Below, one piece after another: positions 1-10,226 of a DNA stretch of 64,000 bases (the first letter of the stretch is position 1; each line of letters begins with the position of its first letter). A program made the position numbers and the translations under genes. The stretch comes from Petrolisthes cinctipes (Eukaryota > Arthropoda > Malacostraca > Decapoda > Porcellanidae). The notes under the pieces were generated by a model. That model did no database searches and was not told the origin of the DNA. It worked only from the letters and a program-made list of their open reading frames with translations. Where the stretch lies: NCBI GenBank assembly GCA_033782935.1, contig JAWQEG010001425.1, forward strand, positions 110,001 through 174,000, in the 5' to 3' direction.

Positions 1-117
1 ACAGAACACCATTTTAATTTTTGTGCATCTGGTCCTGTTTCCTGGCATACTTTGGAGTTGTCAAGGCACTCCAATGTAACAACAGTAAAATAATTACCCC
101 CTTAAAATCTTTGTTGG

Positions 118-490
118 TAATAGAATAATAATAAAAATAATATTAATAACAACAATAATAATGATAATAATAATAATAATATTAATATTAATAATAATAA
201 TGATAACAATAATATTAATAATAACAAGAATAATAATAATAATAATAATGATAATAATAATGATAACAATAATGATAATAATAATGATAATGATAATAAT
301 AATTATAATGATAATAATAAAAATAATTATAATGAAAATAACAATAATAATAACAATAATAATAATAATAATGATAATAATAATAATAATAATGATAATA
401 ATAATGATAATAATAATTATAATAATAATAATAATTATTATTATTATAATGATAATAACAATAATAATAACAATAATAATAATAATAATG

Positions 491-522
<32 letters not shown>

Positions 523-598
523 AATAATTATAATAATAATAATTATTATTATTATAATGATAATAACAATAATAATAACAATAATAATAATAATGATG

Positions 599-639
<41 letters not shown>

Positions 640-655
640 ACTAATAAAATACAAC
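118..655. repeat. (AAT)n microsatellite, degenerate
   Basis: The stretch is nearly pure AAT/ATT trinucleotide with scattered GAT, AAC and TAT interruptions. Open frames across it encode only poly-isoleucine and are not genes. Confidence 0.97.
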
Positions 656-699
656 CATTGTAATAGAATAACAATATTATTTACTGCTACAAACATGGG

Positions 700-835
700 G
701 TCATATTCAAGAACATCCATGGTGAATACATACGATGGTGTGGTACTGGTACGATGGCTCCGTTGTTTGTCCATGGAGCCATCGTACCGGTACCACACCA
801 TCGTATACACCACGAATGTTCTTGAATACAACCCA
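700..835. repeat. Fold-back (hairpin) repeat
   Basis: The segment starting CAAGAACATCCATGG at about 708 is followed by its near-perfect inverted copy ending GAATGTTCTTG at about 822. The arms are about 50 bases around a short loop near 765-770. The arms contain CGATGGTGTGGTAC and its complement. A related hairpin sits at 32395-32478, so this is a dispersed fold-back family. Confidence 0.8.
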
Positions 836-879
836 ACAACAACTCAATATGAGAGGATAGTATGCTTTTGTTACATTAT

Positions 880-883
<4 letters not shown>

Positions 884-912
<29 letters not shown>

Positions 913-1040
913 TACATACATATATATATATTGATACAACCATTTATACATACATACATACATATATAGATAGATAGATATATACATACATACAGATGCA
1001 TACATAGAGAGATTATGCATACATACATACATACATAAAC
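884..1040. repeat. (CATA)n / (GATA)n microsatellite
   Basis: Tetranucleotide CATA repeats alternate with short TATATA and GATAGATA runs. No coding potential. Confidence 0.95.
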
Positions 1041-1156
1041 CTTGATTCCTCCAAAGTATGTCAGGAAACAGGACCACAATAATAAAAATAATAAAAATAA
1101 TAAAAATAATAACAAACCTAGTAATAATAATAATAATAATAATGTTGTTTGAACGA

Positions 1157-1279
1157 GTTTGGAGGAATCGGTTACTCCCAATATACCAACACTCTAACTA
1201 CCCCTTAAGAAATGGCATAATTTACTTAATATTTAAAATAATGTTCTTGGTAAATCTGGAGTAACTGATTCCTCCAAAC
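1157..1279. repeat. Short inverted repeat element
   Basis: A 22-base arm at 1157-1178 (GTTTGGAGGAATCGG...) pairs with 1258-1279 as an inverted repeat with one mismatch, enclosing about 80 bases. It is a miniature fold-back unit adjoining the larger inverted repeat to its left. Confidence 0.6.
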
Positions 1280-1385
1280 TATTCCAAGCGACAAGACACC
1301 AATATATTTATTCACCTGGCCCTGTTTCCTGGCAAGTGACTCTGTGATTACCAAAAAAAAAAAAGATAATAATAAAAATAATAAT

Positions 1386-1538
1386 AATGTTGTATTGCAG
1401 TTACATAGTCTTACATTGCAAAATAATAATAATAATAACGTTGTATTGCAGTTACATAGTCTTACATTGCAAAATAACAAACCTAATAATAATAATATTG
1501 TATTGCAGTTACAGTCTTACATTGCAAAATAACAAACC

Positions 1539-1573
<35 letters not shown>

Positions 1574-1715
1574 TTGTATTGCAGTTACATAGTCTTACAT
1601 TGCAAAATAACAAACCTAATAATAATAATAGTAATAATAATATTGTATTGCAGTTACAGTCTTACATTACAAAACAACAAACATAATAATAATGTTGTTT
1701 TACAGTTGAAAACAA
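1386..1715. repeat. Minisatellite of TTGTATTGCAGTTACA units
   Basis: Five to six units read approximately AATGTTGTATTGCAGTTACA, then TAGTCTTACATTGCAAAA, then a variable (AAT)n spacer. The units are 55-75 bases and differ mainly in spacer length. Short frames across it (CSYIVLHCK and similar) are repeat translations. Confidence 0.85.
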
Positions 1716-2576
1716 CAACAGCGTGTGTGGCTAATACAGTATTACCAAAACTGCAATTTACTCAATGTCACAATATACCTCGACTTCTATTCAAGATATT
1801 ATGGTGGTAAAAAAAAATAATACTGATGTTTTTATTTTCTTATTTTAGTGTTAAAAAAAAAATACTTTCTAATTTTAATACAGTAGTAATATGAAGTCAC
1901 TAACTAACCCTAATAATTATTCAAAATATAAACTTTGGCAACTCAGGGCCTCGCAAATACTGACAGCTTACAGTCCCAAGGTTGAGGTATAAAAGATTTA
2001 ATAATACAGTATAATAATTGTATTGATATTTGTCAAACGACTAAGGAAAACTAAAATAATTCGTGTTCATTGTGGGGTACTTTGGGGTTCTACATAAAGT
2101 ATTAAATTATGTATGAAGAATATTGATATGTATAAACTTAAAGAGTAATGTTATGAAAACAAAAAGAAAAATGTTATAAGATTGTTGGTGTATTTCACAG
2201 TATTATTTTTTCGTGTTTCGTTTTCTGTTAATATGTTGGAGGCAGTGATTCATTGCCAGTGATTCATTACTTTAAATTATAATGATCAATTTAAACTGTG
2301 TGGAATATAAAGACACCAAAGATTAGTCATTATTGTACAAATATGGGCTTAGAGATGCGAACGCGACTCGATATCAATCTTGGTCGTGGAAGGCTTCCAG
2401 TTTTATAGTCCATTATTCTATTTCAACAACTGATGTCGAGTTGTACAATTGCCGTTATATCAGTATGCTTCTTATCTTTTTAACCTACCAAGGTGCAGCT
2501 ACCGAGAAACTCATTATTTCGATTAATATCAGCTGATATAATATTTATGCCTCATATTTTACCTAGTGAGCAGGCA
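1716..2576. other. AT-rich DNA without recognisable gene
   Basis: I see no convincing coding segment. Positions about 1945-1993 resemble, in inverted orientation, part of the poly-T-bearing insertion found at 19642-19850 (shared words GACTGT..., CTCAACCT, CTGTCAGTA). It is therefore probably a fragment of the same dispersed repeat. Confidence 0.5.
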
Positions 2577-3419
2577 AGGGGTGGGATCTTCAAAGCATCG
2601 TAAGTTGGTGGCGCTACGATCACCTTTACTCTCTCGTAGCCGCCATATTTGATCGTGGCTTACGAGGATCATAAGTTGGTATCTCCAAAGCTTCATAACC
2701 TCCATCGTAGCTCACGATGATATCCTCGTAGCGAGCGTCGCTGCCCGTTTCGTTCCGTGTGTTTTGTTCATCCCGCCACCCAGCTGACTGGCTCTCAGCC
2801 AATCACAATGAAGGAAACAATATGTCCTTGGTACTGTAAGCCAATCATAACGTAGTATTACAATGTCAACAAATAAACATTGTCTCACCATCAGCTGATA
2901 GAGATAACACAGTCACCAAGTTACATCAGACAGGAATTAACAGCCTAAGACAGGTAAGTGAATTATTATACTGTGTTGATAAACATTTAACACAACAGTG
3001 GAGATAAGGCAGCTGCCCCCCCCAGGCATATTTTTAATATCACACCAATCACTGGTATATTGTATATAGATTTTTGGTTAGGTTAGGTTTGGCTAGTTTA
3101 GTTTAAGATAGGTTAGTTACGTACTGTAAATCAAGAACAGCATGATACAAATAGTTTACTGGTAGCTGGTTGTCATGAAAATGAATCAAAGACATTGACA
3201 GGGAGGACATTATATTCTTTTAACTTCTACTGTCACTGTTATATTTCCTTTACACCTACCTACAGTAGTTTCTATATTAATCTCAAAATCTGTACAATTG
3301 ATTGCCATTACCAAGTAACAGGTAGAAATATACCGTATGTAGTGAAATCTGGCAAGTGCAATATAATAACTAAGACTTCAAACAGTTTTATTGAAAGACA
3401 GATCAAGGAAATAAAATAT
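2577..3419 (+). mobile_element. CAGGGG-type DNA transposon, 5' end fragment (copy 0)
   Basis: The sequence from AGGGGTGGGATCTTC matches the first ~850 bases of the element at 4527 and 21164. It includes the subterminal CGTAGC/CTACGA words and the ...AATAAAATAT site where a MITE is inserted in all copies. The left flank differs from the other copies (GTGAGCAGGCA instead of GGACTGTA), so this copy is either an independent insertion or a rearranged one. It lacks the later exons and the right terminus. Confidence 0.75.
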
Positions 3420-4161
3420 GGTATTTATTGAAAGAATTACCGTTTTGTAGCAGTGTTGCCAGATCCGGCTAGGTCCCAGTATTTTGACCCTGTCATTTCC
3501 TGTACTTTACCACGGTTATTTTCCAGTAGTTTGCCCAGGTTAGGTCCCGGTAGTCTGCCCAGGTTAGGTCCCGGTAGTCTGCCCAGGTTAGGTCCCGGTA
3601 GTCTGATGCGGTCTAGGTTAGGTTAGGTAAGGTCAGGCTAATTTCAAAATGCCCTATTTGAATATCTTGGAAATGGGGCATTTGCGGAGGAAATGCCATA
3701 GAAGAAAATAGTCTTAGAATGGTCTAAATAAGTGGGGGTAAGTATTGAATGAATTACCGTTATTGCATACGGTTTTTCTACCTTCATTACCTACTTATTT
3801 AGACCATTCTAAGACTATTTTCTTCTATGGCATTTTCTCCGCAAATGCCCCATTTACAAGATAGGGCATATTCAAATGGGGCATTTTGAAATTAGCCTGA
3901 CCTTACCTGACCTGACCTAACCTAACCTAGACCGCTTCAGACTACCGGGAACCTAACCTGGGCAGACTACCGGGCCCTAACCTGGGCAAACTACCGGGAA
4001 ATAACCGTGGTAAAGTACAGAAAATGACCGTGGCAAAATACTGGGACTTAGCCGGATCTGGCAACACTGCTACAAAACGGTAATTCTTTCAATAAATACC
4101 TAAGTGGGTAATGTAGGTAGAAAAAACGTACGCAATAACGGTAATTCTTTCAATATTTACC
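3420..4161. mobile_element. MITE-1 copies in head-to-head arrangement
   Basis: A MITE-1 starts at 3420 (GGTATTTATTGAAAG) and is cut short near 3736. A second one in the opposite orientation runs from 3737 to 4100, and a third 3' end lies at 4101-4161. The interior shows the family hallmarks: AGTGTTGCCAGATCCGGC, CCCAGGTTAGGTCCCGGTAG and the ATGGGGCATTT block. Fused opposite copies suggest recombination between MITEs here, next to the outer boundary of the palindrome arm. Confidence 0.8.
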
Positions 4162-4526
4162 TAATGTTGTTGTCTGATGATGATTATAATAGTGTTGAGT
4201 TCAGCTGTCTAATGTTTGGAGGTGATGGTGGTGGGTCACGTGGGTGTTGTTGTCTGTGTACAAGTGTTGCCAGATCACCACCACCATGATGATGACTGAG
4301 AGTCACCTGCGTTCGGGTGTAGCCTTTGCAACGGCGCTCTCTCACTGTCTTCCTCTGCAGACTCTGCAGAGAGAAAACAAAAAACAGCACCAAAGAATAC
4401 ATGTATACACATCATACTTTCATTCTCTATATCCTATACAACCTGCTCGTCCCTATATACTCATTTTCTCTTCAACCATACCCTTTCCAGAAATTCTTTC
4501 ACACTCTCTATTATCACTGGACTGTA
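4162..4526 (-). other. Exon-like unit, left-arm copy
   Basis: On the minus strand a pyrimidine tract and CTCTCTGCAG acceptor near 4357-4372 precede a frame beginning SAEEDSERAPLQRL that ends after about 28 codons. An alternative frame (RRCKGYTRT...) reaches a stop at 4184. Equivalent copies lie at 20766-21163 and 58144-58510. The acceptor and acidic stretch look like a terminal exon, but no upstream exon is identifiable and the copies arose by segmental duplication, so conservation is not evidence of function. Confidence 0.3.
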
Positions 4527-7224
4527 CAGGGGTGGGATCTTCAAAGCATCGTAAGTTGGTGGCGCTACGATCACCTTTACTCTCTCGTAGCCGCCATATT
4601 TGATTGTGGCTTACGAGGATCATAAGTTGGTATCTCCAAAGCTTCATAACCTCCATCGTAGCTCACGATGATAGCCTCGTAGCGAGCGTCGCTGCCCGTT
4701 TCGTTCCGTGTGTTTTGTTCATCCCGCCACCCAGCTGACTGGCTCTCAGCCAATCACAATGAAGGAAACAATATGTCCTTGGTACTGTAAGCCAATCATA
4801 ACGTAGTATTACAATGTCAACAAATAAACATTGTCTCACCACCAGCTGATAGAGATAACACAGTCACCAAGTTACATCAGACAGGAATTAACAGCCTAAG
4901 ACAGGTAAGTGAATTATTATACTGTGTTGATAAACATTTAACACAACAGTGGAGATAAGGCAGCTGCCCCCCCCCCCCCCCGGGCATATTTTTAATATCA
5001 CACCAATCACTGGTATATTGTATATAGATTTTTGGTTAGGTTAGGTTTGGCTAGTTTAGTTTAAGATAGGTTAGGTTACGTACTGTAAATCAAGAACAGC
5101 ATGATACAAATAGTTTACTGGTAGCTGGTTGTCATGAAAATAAATCAAAGACATTGACTGGGAGGACATTATATTCTTTTAACTTCTACTGTCACTGTTA
5201 TATTTCCTTTACACCTACCTACAGTAGTTTCTATATTAATCTCAAAATCTGTACAGTTGATTGCCATTACCAAGTAACAGGTAGAAATATACCGTATGTA
5301 GTGAAATCTGGCAAGTGCAATATAATAACTAAGACTTCAAACAGTTTTATTGAAAGACAGATCAAGGAAATAAAATATGGTATTTATTGAAAGAATTACC
5401 GTTTTGTAGCAGTGTTGCCAGATCCGGCTAGGTCCCAGTATTTTGACCCTGTCATTTCCTGTACTTTACAACGGTTATTTCCCAGTAGTTTGCCCAGGTT
5501 AGGTCCCGGTAGTCTGCCCAGGTTAGGTCCCAGTAGTCTGATGCAGTCTAGGTTAGGTTAGGTAAGGTCAGGCTAATTTCAAAATGCCCCATTTGAATAT
5601 CTTGGAAATGGGGCATTTGCGGAGGAAATGCCATAGAAGAAAATAGTCTTAGAATGATCTAAATAAGTAGGTAATGAAGGTAGAAAAACCATACCCAATA
5701 ACGGTAATTCATTCAATATTTACCTAAAATATATAAGCATTATTTATATTGTGGATTCGGCTGTTGGCATGGGCACACATGGGTTGAAGGATGGGGGGGG
5801 GGGGAGTATCCATTGCCTGATTTAGATACAGTACCATTTAAATAGGATAACCAGGTATTGTAATTTATTCTGCTTGGTTCTGCTTTGTTATTGAATTATG
5901 TACCATTTTTCGTTATATTTCAGGTGGTGACACTAGTGACACAAAGACATTCACCCACATAGAAGAGGCTATGGCTCAAGTCATTAAAGAAGTGCAAGTG
6001 TCGGGTATTTCTGTGGACTCCAAGACCCAGGCAGTATGTACAGTATATAACAGTAAAAAATATCCTGCTGTTCATCTAGGCTAGTAATATGGAAATCTTC
6101 CCTCATTGGCACTATGTGAAGTAATTACATTGAGAGTTTATATATATAAAACATACATTTTGAGCAGCATTACCTCTCAATTCCATTCAAAGTTAAACAG
6201 TGCAAATCATAAGGCCATAGTCCTAGGAACAAATATACAAGATGTTCTCATATATCCATACCTTCAGTAAATACGGTACATGTACAGTGATGACCCAATA
6301 TACAGGAGTCAAGTACATAGCGATTTATACATTTTGTGTATCATATAAATAACTACTGTAAGCAGTTCATGTAGTCGTAAATATTGGAGCCATGTTAATC
6401 AAAACTAAATTTGTGATGCTTTGTTAGATTCCATATATATCATATGAGTACTTTAACCAAGTAAAAATTGCAGTACTGCTGCTGTACTTATATGTATGAC
6501 TAATTATATACTGCTTTCTTTAAGAGTGACTTTACAATTTTAATTCATAACGATAATCCTTAATATTTCTCTAAAATTATATGAAAGTTGCTAATTTTCA
6601 TAATTTCATAATAAGGTGATGTGGATGACCCAGGACTGCCATCAAGGGCCCCTTCACCTAGACCTGGGCCAAGTTGGCAGGACTTAGGGCCAGTTACAGT
6701 GGAAGACTGTGAGGTTTTGACTGGCGACAGCTTGCCGAAGCTGGTAGAACCTACCACCAAGTGAGGAGCATTCGTACCACAGCTCTGTAGCCTCAAGTCG
6801 CCCTTCCTCTAGGTCAGCTGGAGGTGTGACAGCTCATCTGGAAGCTACGCTACCTCCAGATATACTAGTTGTCCATAAGACTATAAGGGATATTTTGATG
6901 GATCTTGCAGAAAATATAGCCACAATATCAGAAACTTTGGTGAACATTAAAAAGCCTATCGAGAAAAGGTGATTTGTTTTCAAGTGTGTTTTGTTGTGTG
7001 TGTGTGATTTTTTTTTTAATGATTAGTGTGGTTTAAGTTGTGTTATATTTTGTGACAGAGTTATTAGTGTGCAAGTATGCTTTTAGTTGTGTGGTTTGTG
7101 TGTAGGTTTCAATCTAAATTATTGTTAACTTCTGCTTATGTTTTTTAAGAAATTACATTATTTATTTTCATTATATATTTTGTCTTTCAAATATAGCTTT
7201 TAACATTCACATTTCATGTTAGAT
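4527..7224 (+). mobile_element. CAGGGG-type DNA transposon, left-arm copy (3' truncated)
   Basis: The element begins CAGGGGTGGGATCTTCAAAG at 4527 and matches the complete copy at 21164-25655 until about 7224, where LINE-D sequence replaces the rest. The subterminal region (4530-4720) is packed with CGTAGC/CTACGA/CGTGAGC words in both orientations, typical of transposase-binding subterminal repeats. Internal exon-like segments are the one after TTATATTTCAG (about 5924-6033, GGDTSDTKTFTHIEEAM...) and the one starting GDVDDPGLPSRAPSPRPG (about 6615-6770). The last coding stretch, ending ...NIKKPIEKR, lies near 6800-6972. I do not recognise the protein family. Confidence 0.75.
5379..5724 (+). mobile_element. 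MITE-1 (left-arm copy) with 8-bp target duplication
   Basis: The element starts GGTATTTATTGAAAGAATTA and ends as the inverted copy ...GAATTCATTCAATATTTACC-like. It is flanked by TAAAATAT at 5371-5378 and 5725-5732. The same insertion is present at 22386-22707 and 56589-56934, so it predates duplication of this segment. Confidence 0.9.
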
Positions 7225-7843
7225 GTGTTTACATACTCAAAAACAACACACAGCTGCATGCACGACCTCCTGACATCCACCCATCTGAATTCTCCCTTCC
7301 CCGTGAGGACAGAGTCCACTTGGCCAGGCTGTGGTGTGGCCACCACCCGGCCCTTCTGACATATCACAAGAAGCTGGATGGAGCCATTGTGGATGTCTGT
7401 CCAGGATGCAACACAACACCTCATTCTATTAAACACATTATTGAAGACTGCAACACACACAACCACACTCACCAACAACAGAACACAACACCTCATTCTA
7501 TTAAACACATTAGTGAAGACTGCAACACACACAACACAACACCTCATTCTATTAAACACATTATTGAAGACTGTAATACACACAACCACACTCACCAACA
7601 ACACAACACAACACCTCATTCTATTAAACACATTATGGAAGACTGCAACACACACAACAACACAACACCTCATTCTATTAAACACATTATGGAAGACTGC
7701 AATACACACAACCACACTCACCAACAACACAACACACACTCTCTGAGGGCACTGTGGGAAAGCCCAGTTCAGGCAATGACCTTCCTCAGGAGCTCGGGGG
7801 GGCTGCTCGGCCAGACACCTTGAGGAACTTCAACAACAACAAC
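7225..7843 (+). mobile_element. LINE-D 3' end with (CAA)n tail
   Basis: A frame beginning near 7235 reads ...LPREDRVHLARLWCGHHP then ALLTYHKKLDGAIVDVCPGC. This is the C-terminal end of a LINE reverse-transcriptase protein followed by a Cys/His segment. The sequence ends with CAACAACAACAAC at 7831-7843, taken as the element's tail. The same 3' end occurs at 37320-37449 and 54472-55090. Its left edge joins CAGGGG-transposon DNA and its right edge joins a pogo-like transposase, so the two flanks do not belong together. A rearrangement accompanied or followed the insertion. Confidence 0.8.
7426..7740 (+). repeat. In-frame minisatellite inside LINE-D coding end
   Basis: Five units carry ACACCTCATTCTATTAAACA followed by CATTATTGAAGACTGCAA, with two spacer versions (with or without ACTCACCAACAACA). 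One frame stays open across all units and repeats TPHSIKHI.EDCNTH, amplifying the Cys/His end of the LINE protein. The right arm has the same five units at 54590-54910. Confidence 0.85.
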
Positions 7844-8125
7844 ATAAGTGTGTGCAAAGCAGCAGAAAAATATAAATTAAAAAAGAGCACAGTGCATAAT
7901 TACATGAAACCAAAACCTAGCAAACCAGTAGGATGTGGAACCTCATTGACTCATGATAAAGATTTACTGTTGTGTAACAGAATGCTCACATTGTCAGAAA
8001 GGGGATTCCCACTCCACATAATGCATTTGAGAATGTTAGTGAACTCATACGGTACTTAGAAAAATGAGGCGTTACGGTCCAAGTTTCCGTAACAATTTGC
8101 CGGGTATGAAATGGGCCACTAAGTA

Positions 8126-8338
8126 CAGCCACAATCAAATATCCACCGACACTTTCCTTCCATCGTAGTAAATATCTTGGTAATAAAAAACAACACGTGT
8201 ATGATTTTGCAGCACCTCATAATAATAATAATTGAGGGGGTTGAGTTGACATAAAATGTTGTATGATTATATTTTGATTTGAGACTGATTTCTTTGTACG
8301 ATGGAAGGAAAGTGTTGGTGGATATTTGATTGTGGCTG
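8126..8338. mobile_element. MITE-3 (TA target, CAGCCACAATC termini)
   Basis: Near-perfect ~41-base terminal inverted repeats begin CAGCCACAATCAAATATCC and are flanked by TA at 8124-8125 and 8339-8340. The 213-base element interrupts the transposase frame precisely: removing it and one TA joins WATKY to LEHHK. TA duplication and the CAG start point to a Tc1/mariner-pogo relationship. The interior contains the AATATCTTGGTAATAAA word, amplified in the copy at 28502-30540. Confidence 0.9.
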
Positions 8339-8730
8339 TACCTAGAGCACCACAAACGAGTGTCCCAGAATATAAAGACTATCAGAGCCAAAGTTACAAA
8401 AGTCATGTTAACTCAGTTCTACAGTAACTTGAAAGAATCCCTAGAAGGTGTTCCTCCAGAAAAAATAATAAATTTTGATGAGACAAATCTCACTGATGAT
8501 CCAGGTAAAAGGAAAGTCATAGTGAGGCAGGACACTAAATATCCAGAGAGGGTCATCTATCAACAAAATCCTTTATATCTATTATGTTCTCTGGAACTGC
8601 ATCTGGTGTGTTACTCCCTCAATACGTGGTGTTTATATAAGGCTATCCATCTTTATGATGCCTGGACTGAACACAATACAATAAGTCCCCCAGTGGAGGG
8701 TTCCATTCATGTTAATTTGATGACTGGTTC

Positions 8731-9031
8731 CACAAAATAATCCTGCTAAATCCATGACAGGTAGAGTTGTCATTATAGGGGACAACTTGACACAAAATAA
8801 TCCTGCCAAATCCATGACAGGTAGAGTTGTCATTATAGGGGACAACTTGACACAAAATAATCCTGCAGAATCCATGACAGGTAGAGTTGTCATTATAGGT
8901 GACAACTTGACACAAAATAATCCTGCCAAATCCATGACAGGTAGAGTTGTCATTATAGGTGACAACTTGACACAAAATAATCCTGCCAAATCCATGACAG
9001 GTAGAGTTGTCATTATAGGTGACAACTTGAC
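8731..9031 (+). repeat. 60-bp minisatellite of the transposase GDN motif (5 units)
   Basis: Five 60-base units each contain GTAGAGTTGTCATTATAGG, then GACAACTTGACACAAAATAA and TCCTGCCAAATCCATGACAG. In frame they repeat MTGRVVIIGDNLTQNNPAKS, the second catalytic motif of the surrounding transposase. The right arm has three units (53395-53590). Confidence 0.93.
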
Positions 9032-9179
9032 AAGCATAATATCTTCTTTCTTCTCTTACCACCAAACTCCATAAAGCAAAAAGTAGCTTATACAAGTCTA
9101 CCTTATTCAATACTAAACAAGTCTTACAATCTTCTAAATAAATACTCTAATACTTAATTAAACTCAACAGTAAGGCAAC

Positions 9180-9412
9180 TTCATATTATCAGCTGGAAAC
9201 AAACACCATGAAACATGTTTACAGTGCTATGTTTGAAGGATTATCTTTTGCATCTGTACAAAGGTTTTGTTCATTATTTGATATGCCACCAATAAGTAAA
9301 AGACAATTTTTGAAATACAAAAAAGTAATAGTATCTTCTGTGGCAATCAGAAAAACTCAACAGCAACTTGAAGACAGTGTAGCAAAAGTAATAGAGTCAA
9401 CAGACACACACA
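9180..9412 (+). pseudogene. Mutator-like transposase fragment
   Basis: A frame from about 9186 reads YYQLETNTMKHVYSAMFEGL, then SFASVQRFCSLFDMPPISKR, and ends in a CA repeat. The pattern (V..A...G.....RF...F.MP) resembles the N-terminal part of the Mutator-like transposase domain. No catalytic residues are included, so the assignment rests on this pattern alone. Confidence 0.45.
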
Positions 9413-9690
9413 CACACAGACAGAAAATAGATAAATACTGTAGATAAATAAATAGATTGATAGGAAGGTAGATAAACAGATAGACAAAAAGACATACAAG
9501 TATACAGACAGACAGACTACAAATCAACAAATATTACAGAAAGCCATAGAACAAAGTACTAGGCTATGCAAATGAGCTCCTTCAGTTCCCAGGAGATGAT
9601 GGATTACTGGATATAGATGTCACATTATAGTCACGGTCAAATATAATCATCCATATAGGGGTAACTCACGTAAGAGTTTGACAGCTTCCC
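9405..9690. repeat. Degenerate CA/GATA/CAGA microsatellite and flanking spacer
   Basis: Positions 9405-9520 are CACACA then GATAGATA/CAGACAGA repeats. The remaining ~170 bases up to the LINE-B fragment show no gene. Confidence 0.8.
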
Positions 9691-9696
9691 TCTGTT

Positions 9697-9912
9697 CCTA
9701 TCTATCTATCTATAGCTCTGACACCTCGTTCCCTCTGGGAACTCCCCACAAGGGGTTGCCACGGCAGAAGTGTCTCCAGTTCTCCCTGTTCCAACACTCC
9801 CTCCTTACTTGGTCCGTCCCTACTCTGCCCTTCACGTTTCTCTCCTTTACATACTCTTCCACTCTGTTCTGCCATCTAACCGGAGGCCCTCTGTTCCTTA
9901 GATGATAAACTT
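9697..9912 (-). mobile_element. LINE-B 3' end fragment
   Basis: On the minus strand this encodes ...WQNRVEEYVKERNVKGRVG, then DQVRRECWNRENWRHFCRG, the C-terminus of LINE-B. It ends in the TAGATAGATAGATAG tail at 9697-9712. It is 5'-truncated to about 215 bases and matches the right-arm copy at 52536-52745. Confidence 0.85.
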
Positions 9913-9992
9913 TCCAATAAATAGGTTAACTACCATCTTTTAATTTAATACAAGCAGCTACACACTACTTAAAACAATAACACACACACACA

Positions 9993-10204
9993 TGTTAACT
10001 ATGTTCAATTTGTGTGAGATGTTACGCTCCGCGCTTCGCGAATGTCATTTGTTTTGTTGTTTATGTTTTGGAGATGTGCGAGTGCGAGCGGGGATGGTTG
10101 GCACTGGCTGCTACGTTCCATGTGTGTTGCCTACAGAATTAAAGTTAATTTCCTTGCTCCTGTGCCTCTGCTTTATCCTGCCATATGTATCTACCAGCTC
10201 AACA
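9993..10204 (+). repeat. Copia 5' LTR
   Basis: The LTR starts TGTTAACTATGTTCAATTTG and ends ...CTACCAGCTCAACA, giving TG...CA termini over 212 bases. It matches 13656-13862 (207 bases) and the right-arm LTRs at 52237-52448 and 48555-48761. A GC-rich CTCCGCGCTTCGCGAA stretch near 10026 is palindromic. Confidence 0.9.
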
Positions 10205-10206
10205 AA

Positions 10207-10217
10207 TGGTAGCAGAG
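10207..10217 (+). promoter_or_regulatory. Copia primer-binding site (initiator tRNA-Met)
   Basis: TGGTAGCAGAG lies two bases after the 5' LTR. It is complementary to the 3' end of eukaryotic initiator tRNA-Met (...CTCTGCTACCA). Copia-class elements commonly prime from initiator methionine tRNA, though some use an internal half-molecule rather than the 3' end. Confidence 0.85.
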
Positions 10218-10226
10218 CGTAGTTGC

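Larger units (their letters stand above)
31..1074. repeat. Inverted repeat arms enclosing microsatellite block
   Basis: A 27-base segment at 31-57 (starting GGTCCTGTTTCC) returns as its reverse complement at 1048-1074 with one mismatch. The DNA between the arms is almost all AAT and CATA microsatellite plus a fold-back unit. A related stretch (CCCTGTTTCCTGGCA) recurs near 1319. This may be the remnant of a fold-back or MITE-type element whose interior filled with simple repeats. No transposase or clear target duplication is visible. Confidence 0.5.
7844..9060 (+). pseudogene. Pogo/Tigger-like transposase remnant
   Basis: The segment opens with a Psq-type helix-turn-helix (ISVCKAAEKYKLKKSTVHNY). 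A later segment reads NNLPGMKWATK, is interrupted by a MITE at 8126-8338, and resumes LEHHKRVSQNIKTIRAKV. The DDE domain follows: the first catalytic aspartate in IINFDETN (about 8475) and the second in VVIIGDNL (about 8770), as in the CENP-B/pogo DDE_1 family. There are frameshifts near 8060 and 8600-8640. The second motif lies in a 60-base minisatellite. The N-terminal start and the third acidic residue are missing, so it cannot encode an active enzyme. Confidence 0.75.

Noticed and set aside
94..934. Long open frames on both strands rich in isoleucine
   Set aside because: They translate the (AAT)n microsatellite. No initiation context, domain or conservation beyond the repeat.
3195..3431. 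78-codon frame (TGRTLYSFNFYCHCYISF...) present four times
   Set aside because: It lies in the noncoding part of the CAGGGG transposon; all copies come from segmental duplication and the frame enters MITE-1.
6560..6796. Minus-strand frame MRLQSCGTNAPHLVVG...
   Set aside because: It is antisense to the better-supported plus-strand exon-like segment GDVDDPGLPSRAPSPRPG of the CAGGGG transposon.
8731..9031. Regular repeats that could suggest a CRISPR array
   Set aside because: Units are contiguous 60-base near-identical copies without distinct spacers, in a eukaryotic transposase pseudogene.
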